Source of the DNA: Bacteroidota bacterium
GTDB lineage: Bacteria; Bacteroidota; Bacteroidia; Chitinophagales; BACL12
Assembly (NCBI GenBank): GCA_016706865.1
Contig: JADJIS010000001.1
Span: 496,001 to 560,000 of the forward strand
Direction: 5' to 3'
Length of the DNA: 64,000 nucleotides
Position 1 is the stretch's first letter. Each line of letters starts with the position of its first letter. Below the pieces are notes generated by a model. It was given only the letters and a program-made list of their open reading frames with translations. It had not been told where the DNA came from and did not search any database. Below are positions 55,346 to 62,683 of the stretch, piece by piece. Both the position numbers and the translations under genes were made by a program.

Positions 55346-57169
55346 ATGGCAGATATAATTCATTTATTACCGGATTCGATTGCAAATCAGATAGCTGCTG
55401 GAGAAGTAATTCAGCGACCGGCTTCGGCTGTGAAGGAATTGCTCGAAAACGCCGTTGATGCAGGTGCTACGGAGATCAGGCTGATGATTAAGGATGCCGG
55501 CAAAACGCTTATTCAGGTGATCGACAATGGCTGTGGAATGAGTGTAACAGATGCCAGAATGTGTTTTGAGCGACATGCTACCTCCAAAATAAGAACTGCG
55601 GAAGACATTTTTAAGATAAGAACCAAAGGTTTTAGGGGGGAAGCTATGGCAAGTATAGCAGCAATTGCACAGGTTGAACTCAAAACCAGGTTGCCTCAGG
55701 AAGAAATTGGTAACAGAATTGTGATAGAGGGGTCTGATATCATTAGTCAGGAACAGGTGCAATGCGCCCCGGGAAGCAATATTTCGGTAAAAAACTTGTT
55801 TTATAATGTTCCGGCGAGGAGAAATTTCCTAAAATCGAATACTGTTGAGTTAAAACATATTATCGACGAGTTTGAACGGGTTGTTTTGGCACATCCCGGT
55901 ATATTTTTCAGTTTGCAGAACAATGGAATAGAATTATTTCACTTAAAACCGGGAAATTATCGCCAGCGTGTAATTCATTTATTCGGAAGTAATTATAACG
56001 AAAAATTAGTTCCGATAGAAGAAAATACCTCGGTGGCAAATATTCGGGGATTTATCGGAAAACCGGATTCTGCAAAAAAAACCAAGGGAGAACAATTCTT
56101 TTTTGTAAATAACCGATATATCAGGAGTCCCTATTTACACCATGCAGTTATGAGTGTATATAATGATTTGATTGCGGAGGGAAATTATCCTTTGTATACA
56201 ATTTATATAGATATAGATCCGTCTCGTATCGATGTGAATGTGCATCCTACAAAACAGGAGATCAAATTTGAGGACGAACGAATAATTTACACCTTTATTC
56301 AGGCAGGTGTGCGTCATGCATTGGCACAATATAGTGTTACACCAACTTTGGATTTTAGTTTGGATCCAACTTTTGCAAATCTTCCCAGTTTTTATAAAAA
56401 ACAACCGCAGGATACTGTTTCAAAAAATACATCTTTTAAGACTTATGAAAGCAGGATGAATGAAAATCCTGTTTTTGAGAAATCTAATTTTCCGGATTTT
56501 CAACCTAAAGAATTTGATCGGGAATTAACTGCAGTTGAAAATAAGGAAACAGAAAAAGCCGGTGGAAATGAGGAAAAGATATTTGGATATAATACAGAAA
56601 CAACACCTTCATTTCAGATCCATAATCAATATATAGTTGCACAAATAAAATCGGGATTTATTGTGATCGATCAGCAGGCTGCACACGAACGGGTTTTGTA
56701 TGAAAAATATTTAACGCAGTTGCACAATAAAAAACATCATACACAGCAGCAGTTATTTCCGCAGAGTTTAACATTATCCGGTGGAGATGCTGCAATTTTA
56801 CTTGCCTTATTGCAGGATATCAATAATTTAGGTTTTGATATTCAACCATTTGGCAAAGAAACATTTGTAATACATGGAGTACCGGTGGAATTTGAAAATG
56901 GGAACGAACAAAAGGTGATAGAAGATCTTATTGAACAATTTAAGGAAGACAAGGCTGCATTAAAATTGCACAAACACGAAGGCATTGCAAAATCGCTTGC
57001 AAGATCAAATTCCATTAAACGCGGACAAAAACTGGATGAGCGCGGAATGCGTCATTTGACCGATCAGTTATTTGCGTGTTCAACACCTTTTGTTTCCCCA
57101 TTCGGGACCTTAACATTTACCACTTTTTCGCTTGACGAATTAGCTAAACAATTTCAGAAAAACAATTAA
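55346..57169 (+). CDS. mutL: DNA mismatch repair protein MutL
   Basis: 607 residues. N-terminal GHKL ATPase motifs: KELLENAVDAGATEI, DNGCGM and TKGFRGEAMASI; then NVPARRNFLK and NVHPTKQEIKF. The C-terminal domain has DQQAAHERVLYE, which fits the endonuclease motif DQHA-x2-E-x4-E except that His is Gln, so nicking activity should be checked. It couples mismatch recognition by MutS to strand removal. A CAACTTTG near 55311 could be its promoter -7 element. It heads the rhomboid operon. Confidence 0.96.
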   Translation: MADIIHLLPDSIANQIAAGEVIQRPASAVKELLENAVDAGATEIRLMIKDAGKTLIQVIDNGCGMSVTDARMCFERHATSKIRTAEDIFKIRTKGFRGEAMASIAAIAQVELKTRLPQEEIGNRIVIEGSDIISQEQVQCAPGSNISVKNLFYNVPARRNFLKSNTVELKHIIDEFERVVLAHPGIFFSLQNNGIELFHLKPGNYRQRVIHLFGSNYNEKLVPIEENTSVANIRGFIGKPDSAKKTKGEQFFFVNNRYIRSPYLHHAVMSVYNDLIAEGNYPLYTIYIDIDPSRIDVNVHPTKQEIKFEDERIIYTFIQAGVRHALAQYSVTPTLDFSLDPTFANLPSFYKKQPQDTVSKNTSFKTYESRMNENPVFEKSNFPDFQPKEFDRELTAVENKETEKAGGNEEKIFGYNTETTPSFQIHNQYIVAQIKSGFIVIDQQAAHERVLYEKYLTQLHNKKHHTQQQLFPQSLTLSGGDAAILLALLQDINNLGFDIQPFGKETFVIHGVPVEFENGNEQKVIEDLIEQFKEDKAALKLHKHEGIAKSLARSNSIKRGQKLDERGMRHLTDQLFACSTPFVSPFGTLTFTTFSLDELAKQFQKNN

Positions 57170-57176
57170 AAAATAG

Positions 57177-57872
57177 ATGTTTACGCGTTTTAATTATTTA
57201 CCTCCAGTAATAAAAAATTTATTGATCCTGAATGGATTGATATTTTTAGCTACTCTTGTATTTCCGGATCTGCTTGGAAAACTTGCTATGTATTTTCCCA
57301 CTTCACCGGATTTTCAGCCTTATCAGATCGTGACACATATGTTCACACACGCCAATTTAGGGCATATTTTCTTTAATATGTTTGCATTGTGGATGTTCGG
57401 ATCTGTATTAGAAAATGTTTGGGGCCCCAAAAGGTTTTTAACCTTCTTTTTAATTACAGGATTTGGAGCAGCATTATTACATATGGGTGTAAATGGATAT
57501 CAACTTTATAATGCAGTAGGTACATTAAATCCGGATGTTAGTATAGGTAGCGATATGATATCCGGAAATTATTCGCAAGCCCAACTTGCAAAAATAGCGT
57601 CGTGTTTTGCCCCAACGGTCGGGGCTTCCGGAGCTGTGTATGGCATCCTCATAGCTTACGGTATGTTATTTCCAAATACACTGCTTTATGTTTATTTGTT
57701 ATTTCCGATAAAAGCAAAATACCTCGTTATTATTTTAATTGCGGTGGAGGTTTATTTTGGTTTCGTAAATAGTCCTACTGATAACGTAGCACACTTTGCG
57801 CATCTTGGCGGGGCATTATTTGGATTTATATTGATAAAATATTGGGGGAGAAATAAACGACGTTTTTATTAA
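57177..57872 (+). CDS. Rhomboid family intramembrane serine protease
   Basis: 231 residues with about six membrane helices. Catalytic Ser in TVGASGAVYGILIAYG and His in VAHFAHLGGALFGF, plus HMFTHANLGHIFFNMFALWMFG, define an active rhomboid. It cleaves membrane proteins within the bilayer; substrates are unknown. It starts 7 bp after mutL and overlaps the next rhomboid as TAATG. Confidence 0.93.
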   Translation: MFTRFNYLPPVIKNLLILNGLIFLATLVFPDLLGKLAMYFPTSPDFQPYQIVTHMFTHANLGHIFFNMFALWMFGSVLENVWGPKRFLTFFLITGFGAALLHMGVNGYQLYNAVGTLNPDVSIGSDMISGNYSQAQLAKIASCFAPTVGASGAVYGILIAYGMLFPNTLLYVYLLFPIKAKYLVIILIAVEVYFGFVNSPTDNVAHFAHLGGALFGFILIKYWGRNKRRFY

Positions 57873-58777
57873 TGAATATCCGCGACGACATTAAACATCA
57901 ATTCATGCATGGAAACGCAATAATGAAAATATTGCTGGTGAATGTATTGATATTTGCAGCACAATCCGTTGTTTTTCTGATTGCCTATTTTGGAGGATTT
58001 AAGGAGGAATACGTTTTATTTTTAAGTAAATGGTTTTGGGTAAGTACCGATCTCAATGTTTTGATCACAAGACCCTGGACAATTTTTACTGCAATGTTAA
58101 TGCATGACCCTGAAGATATATTTCATATACTCAGCAACATGTTATATCTCTTCTTTTTCGGAAGAATATTTGTTGATTTTATTTCACAGAAAAATTCCTG
58201 GCCATTATTTTTAACCGGTGGTCTTGTTGGGACATTCGTGTCGATAGCAACATATAATCTTGCACCCTCGGTAAGGGATCTTGTTGGTATTCCAATGGTT
58301 GGAGCTTCCGCAGGCGTTATGGCAATAGTTTTGGCTGCTGCCACACTGGTGCCAAATTACAGTGTGAATATTATTTTTATCGGTCCTGTAAAATTGAAAT
58401 ACATAGCTTTATTGGTTGTGGTAATCGATCTGTTAAGCATTCCTTCTGAATATAATTTAGGTGGACATATAGCCCATCTGGGAGGAGCACTTACGGGATA
58501 TTTATTTATAAGGTCTTATCAAAGCGGTCGACCCTGGTTTGAATGGTGGCCGAAGTTTGAAAATTTTATTGTGCGTTTATTTGAAAAAAAGAAACCTAAA
58601 GTTGTATATGTAAATCGAAATCCTGCTCCTAAAAAAACTTCTATGGGCAGAGATGAAAAAGACATTGAAGAGCAGGTTAAAACAGATGCCATTCTGGATA
58701 AAATTAAAGCAGGTGGATATGATAGTTTGAGTAAAGCGGAAAAAGATTTTTTATTTAAAGTAAGCAATAAGAAATGA
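57872..58777 (+). CDS. Rhomboid family serine protease with C-terminal cytosolic tail
   Basis: 301 residues. Ser in MVGASAGVMAIVLAAATL and His in GGHIAHLGGALTGY are in place, and HDPEDIFHILSNMLYLFFFGRIF replaces the usual His-x4-H-x2-N loop. After the last helix a charged tail of about 75 residues (DEKDIEEQVKTDAILDKIKAGGYDSLSKAEKDFLFKVSN) matches the small DUF6576-type helical domain common in Bacteroidota rhomboids. It overlaps both neighbours by one to four bases, so all are coupled. Confidence 0.92.
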   Translation: MNIRDDIKHQFMHGNAIMKILLVNVLIFAAQSVVFLIAYFGGFKEEYVLFLSKWFWVSTDLNVLITRPWTIFTAMLMHDPEDIFHILSNMLYLFFFGRIFVDFISQKNSWPLFLTGGLVGTFVSIATYNLAPSVRDLVGIPMVGASAGVMAIVLAAATLVPNYSVNIIFIGPVKLKYIALLVVVIDLLSIPSEYNLGGHIAHLGGALTGYLFIRSYQSGRPWFEWWPKFENFIVRLFEKKKPKVVYVNRNPAPKKTSMGRDEKDIEEQVKTDAILDKIKAGGYDSLSKAEKDFLFKVSNKK

Positions 58778-59871
58778 AGTGGTGGCATAAATTAATATTG
58801 ATATTTACTATCCTCAATTTAATTCTACTGATAGGAGCCTATATGGCAATGTATATCAGTCCGGAAAGTTTTTGGCCGGTAGCTTTTATCGGATTAGGAT
58901 ATATTCCCGTTTTGCTAGTATACCTTTTTTTTATGGTGATCTGGTTTTTTATCCGTAAAAAAGTATTTTATGTTTTGCTGGTATTTTTATTATTAGGGTT
59001 TAATGCGCATAGGAGTTATTTGGCAATTGGCTCAATCAAAAAAACAGATACAGAAGGGAAAAAAACATATACCATTTTACAATACAATGTTCAGGGATTT
59101 GATGCATACAATAAAGATGGCAAATACCTTAACCGAGAAGAAATAATTTCCAATATTGCAGAAGCAAAAGCAGATATTATTTGTTTGGAAGAATTTAATA
59201 CCTACCATAATCATCCAACGGAAAAAAGCAATCTTGATATGGTTGTAGCAGCAACCGGATTAAAACATCAGTATTACTATAAAGCATACGAAAATTCCAA
59301 ATCGACAAGAAGTTTTGGGTTGATCATACTTTCGAGATTTCCGGTAATTAATTCCGGACACCTCGAATATCTATCATTAAGCAGATTAAATTCAACTATT
59401 TATGCCGATCTATTAATAGAAAATGATACGATTCGTGTTTTTTGTTCTCATTTACAGTCAACACAATTAAGCCATTACGATCTCGATTTTATTGAAGCGA
59501 GCAACGACGCACAAACCGATTTTGACGCCGACAGGATAACAAATAAATTAAAAATGAGTTATGCATTACGCGCGCAGGAAGCTGACAGCGTATCTATTTA
59601 TTTAAAAAAATCACCACACCCAATTATATCCTGCGGTGATTTTAATGATACTCCTGTATCATATACCTATCGCAAAATGAGTGAGGATTTACAGGATGCC
59701 TTTTTGCAAAAAGGATTTGGCATCGGTGCAACCTATGCCCCGTTTCCCTTTATCCGGATCGACTATCAATTGTTTGATGAAGATAAATTTGAAATTGTTG
59801 ATTTTAGACGAATAAAAGAAAGATCGAGTGATCATTATCCTTGTGTAACTACGTTTGTGGTGAATGAGTAA
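58774..59871 (+). CDS. Membrane-anchored endonuclease/exonuclease/phosphatase-family protein
   Basis: 365 residues. Three N-terminal membrane helices (about 5-27, 34-58, 62-82) precede an EEP domain: ILQYNVQGFD, ADIICLEEFNTY (metal-binding Glu), FCSHLQST, ISCGDFNDTPVSYTY, IRIDYQLF and the final SSDHYPCV with catalytic His. It is a Mg-dependent phosphodiesterase or phosphatase, likely acting outside the cytosol. Its start overlaps the rhomboid stop; the mutL-rhomboid-rhomboid-EEP order is familiar in Bacteroidota. Confidence 0.9.
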   Translation: MKWWHKLILIFTILNLILLIGAYMAMYISPESFWPVAFIGLGYIPVLLVYLFFMVIWFFIRKKVFYVLLVFLLLGFNAHRSYLAIGSIKKTDTEGKKTYTILQYNVQGFDAYNKDGKYLNREEIISNIAEAKADIICLEEFNTYHNHPTEKSNLDMVVAATGLKHQYYYKAYENSKSTRSFGLIILSRFPVINSGHLEYLSLSRLNSTIYADLLIENDTIRVFCSHLQSTQLSHYDLDFIEASNDAQTDFDADRITNKLKMSYALRAQEADSVSIYLKKSPHPIISCGDFNDTPVSYTYRKMSEDLQDAFLQKGFGIGATYAPFPFIRIDYQLFDEDKFEIVDFRRIKERSSDHYPCVTTFVVNE

Positions 59872-60320
59872 TGAGTAATGAGGTTGATCCTCGACAGCCG
59901 GGTGTATTTACTCCTGACTAATGACTATTGACGGAAAGTGGTGAGTAGTGAGTGGTGAGATTGATCCTCGGTAGCCGGATGTGTTTACACCTGACTAATA
60001 AATATTGACTCTTGACAAACCTCCACGATTCACGCTTCACGAAATGAGTAATGAGTTATGAGTAATGAGTTTGATCCTCTAAAGCCGGATGTATTTACTC
60101 CTGACTAATGACTATGACGGAAAGTGGTGAGTGGTGAGTAGTGAGTTTGATCCTCGGTAGCCGGATGTGTTTACACCTGACTAATGACTATTGACGGAAA
60201 GTGGTGAGTGGTGAGTGGTGAGATTGATCCTCGATTGCCGGATGCTTTTTACTCCTGACTATTGACTCTTGACAAACCCTCGGACTCACGATTCACGATT
60301 CACGACTCACGATTTGCCAT
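59872..60320. repeat. Satellite of five about 77-110-bp units built from heptamers
   Basis: The phrase TTGATCCTC....GCCGGATG recurs at 59884, 59961, 60071, 60147 and 60224. Between copies lie heptamer runs of four kinds: GAGTAAT, GTGAGTG/GTGAGTA, GACTAAT/GACTATT and, at the end, GATTCAC/GACTCAC. No gene or promoter was found apart from the cysS promoter at its right edge. Confidence 0.85.
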
Positions 60321-60327
60321 TACATGT

Positions 60328-60335
60328 TAACTTTG
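60328..60335 (+). promoter_or_regulatory. Promoter -7 element of cysS
   Basis: TAACTTTG fits TAnnTTTG exactly and ends only four bases before the ATG at 60340, so transcription should begin at or next to the start codon (leaderless or nearly so). No clear -33 TTTG was found at the right distance. Confidence 0.5.
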
Positions 60336-60339
60336 CTGC

Positions 60340-61842
60340 ATGGAAAAGGTGTTATACCATCAGAATACTTTATTGGTTTACAATACATTATCGAGGCAGA
60401 AAGAGATTTTTGAACCGCTAAATCCGCCGTTTGTGGGTATGTATGCCTGCGGACCTACAGTTTATAGTGAACCACACCTTGGAAATTGCAGGAGTTTTGT
60501 TTCTTACGATCTTATGTTCCGGTATTTGTTGCATTTGGGATATAAGGTGAGGTATTTAAGAAATATAACTGATGCAGGGCACGTGGAAAGCACAAGTGGG
60601 GAAACCGGAGATAGAATAGGAAAACAAGCAAAGCTTGAACAAGTGGAACCGATGGAAATTGTGCAGAAATATTCTGTAAAATTTCATCAGATAATGGAAA
60701 CATTAAATTGTTTACCTCCGAGTATAGAACCAACTGCAACCGGGCATATAATTGAGCAGATAGAAATGACAAAAAAAATAATGGAGAAGGGATATGCATA
60801 TGAAACTGCCGAAGCCATTTATTTTGATGTAGATAAATATGCACAAAATCATAATTATACAATTTTAAGCGGAAGAAATTTAGATGACCAACTGGAAAAT
60901 ACGAGAGAACTTGGTGGTCAGCAATCGAAAAAAGGAAGATTGGATTTTGCATTGATGATAAAAGCAAAACCGGAACATATCATGCGTTGGCCATCGCCTT
61001 GGGGAGATGTTTATCCGGGTTGGCATATTGAATGTTCAGCAATGAGCGAAAAATATTTGGGGAAACAATTTGATATTCACTGCGGTGGAATGGATCTCAT
61101 CCCTACACATCATACAAACGAGATTGCACAATGTGTTGCGTGCAACGATACTGATCCGGTGAAATATTGGTTACATCCGAATATGTTAACCGTGAACGGA
61201 CAAAAAATGAGCAAAAGTTTAGGCAATGCATTTTTACCAATTGAATTATTTGAAGGGACTCACCCCTTGCTGGATCAGGGTTACAGCCCTATGACAGTGC
61301 GATATTCCATGTTGCAGGCACATTATAGAAGCACATTGGATTTTAGTAATGAGGCATTAAAGGCAGCTGAAAAAGGATTAAAACGCATGATGAATGCTGT
61401 GCACTTATTAAATGAAATAAGTGTTTCTGATACATTAAATAATAATGAGGAAACCAATGTAAATAAAATATTGGTGGGTACTTATACTGCAATGAATAAT
61501 GATTTTAATTCACCCCAAGCAATTGCCGAATTAAATGAAGCTGCCACTTTAATAAATACCTGGAACGATCTTCAAAATAAAAAAGCAAATATCAAACCTG
61601 AAACTTTAGAACGATTAAAAGATCTGTTGCACAATTTTCTTTTTGATATTTTCGGATTACAGGAAGAAAAAGAAAATAATAATGGAGCGCTTAATGGTGT
61701 AATGGATCTAGTTATTGATATCAGAAAAGATGCACGAGGCAAAAAGGATTTTGCAACTTCCGATAAAATTCGCGACGGATTAAAAGCCGCGGGAATACAA
61801 TTGAAAGACGGCAAGGAAGGTACAAGTTGGGATGTGGAGTAA
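60340..61842 (+). CDS. cysS: Cysteinyl-tRNA synthetase
   Basis: 500 residues. The class I HIGH-type motif reads PTVYSEPHLGNCRS, the zinc-site region is WHIECSAMS with HCGGMDLIPTHHTNEIAQC, and the KMSKS loop is GQKMSKSLGN. The enzyme charges tRNA-Cys in the cytosol. Slightly longer than the E. coli enzyme but with all core blocks. It is followed 18 bp later by a methyltransferase gene. Confidence 0.97.
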   Translation: MEKVLYHQNTLLVYNTLSRQKEIFEPLNPPFVGMYACGPTVYSEPHLGNCRSFVSYDLMFRYLLHLGYKVRYLRNITDAGHVESTSGETGDRIGKQAKLEQVEPMEIVQKYSVKFHQIMETLNCLPPSIEPTATGHIIEQIEMTKKIMEKGYAYETAEAIYFDVDKYAQNHNYTILSGRNLDDQLENTRELGGQQSKKGRLDFALMIKAKPEHIMRWPSPWGDVYPGWHIECSAMSEKYLGKQFDIHCGGMDLIPTHHTNEIAQCVACNDTDPVKYWLHPNMLTVNGQKMSKSLGNAFLPIELFEGTHPLLDQGYSPMTVRYSMLQAHYRSTLDFSNEALKAAEKGLKRMMNAVHLLNEISVSDTLNNNEETNVNKILVGTYTAMNNDFNSPQAIAELNEAATLINTWNDLQNKKANIKPETLERLKDLLHNFLFDIFGLQEEKENNNGALNGVMDLVIDIRKDARGKKDFATSDKIRDGLKAAGIQLKDGKEGTSWDVE

Positions 61843-61860
61843 TCAGAATTAAATCAATAT

Positions 61861-62658
61861 ATGGATAATTCATTTGATCCTGTTGCTGATTTGTATGACG
61901 AAACTTTTTCGAATACACGGATCGGAAAAGCACAGCGCGATATTGTTTGGAAATATCTTCGCAAAAAAAATCTAATAAATAAAAACATTCTGGAACTCAA
62001 TTGCGGCACTGGTGTGGATGCCATTCATCTTGCTCAAAATAATCGGGTTACTGCCACAGATGCATCCGAGGCCATGTTGAGAATCACGAAAGCAAAAATT
62101 GATCAAAACGACCTTCAATCAAATTGTAAAACCATTTTATGGAATTTAAATGATCAATTCCCAGGGGATAAGGAAGAAAAATACGATCTCATTTTTTCCA
62201 ATTTCGGTGGATTAAATTGTATATCGCCGGAAGCATTAAAAAATTTATCTTTGGAATTACGTGATCTGTTAAAACCTGGCGGGGAGATGATATTTGTTGT
62301 GATGGGAAGATTTTGTTTAATGGAATCCTTGTATTTTCTTTTTAAGGGAAAATGGAAAAGTGTATTTAGGAGGAGATCAAAAAAATCAATTATTGCGGCA
62401 CTTAATAAAGGTGCGGAGGTAGAGATATGGTATTATTCATCAAATAAAATAATACAACTATTTAATCAATTTTTTGTTCCAAAAGGAAAGTATCCGGTAG
62501 GAATATTTATTCCCCCCTCCTATTTTGAATCATTTATTAAAAAACATCCAACTATATATGATAGTTTTGTAATAGCAGATAAATTACTGCGAGGAATTGG
62601 TTTTTTGTCCTGCCTGAGTGATCATTATATTGTAGAATTAAAGAATAAGGCCGAATAA
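61861..62658 (+). CDS. Class I SAM-dependent methyltransferase
   Basis: 265 residues. Motif I ILELNCGTGVDAIHLAQ binds S-adenosylmethionine, followed by VTATDASEAMLRITKAK and YDLIFSNFGGLNCI. The second half, with KGKWKSVFRRRSKKS and a C-terminal segment ending DHYIVELKNK, is not diagnostic of a substrate. It is probably co-transcribed with cysS. Confidence 0.88.
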   Translation: MDNSFDPVADLYDETFSNTRIGKAQRDIVWKYLRKKNLINKNILELNCGTGVDAIHLAQNNRVTATDASEAMLRITKAKIDQNDLQSNCKTILWNLNDQFPGDKEEKYDLIFSNFGGLNCISPEALKNLSLELRDLLKPGGEMIFVVMGRFCLMESLYFLFKGKWKSVFRRRSKKSIIAALNKGAEVEIWYYSSNKIIQLFNQFFVPKGKYPVGIFIPPSYFESFIKKHPTIYDSFVIADKLLRGIGFLSCLSDHYIVELKNKAE

Positions 62659-62677
62659 TATATTTACCCGGCCTTAT
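62645..62677. terminator. Bidirectional terminator
   Basis: ATAAGGCCG (62645-62653) and CGGCCTTAT (62669-62677) form a perfect 9-bp stem around a 15-base loop, overlapping the methyltransferase stop and 7 bases from the stop of the converging peptidase gene. Confidence 0.75.
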
Positions 62678-62683
62678 GCAAAA

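Noticed and set aside
61572..61933. Minus-strand frames opposite cysS and the methyltransferase
   Set aside because: They are antisense shadows of well-supported genes.
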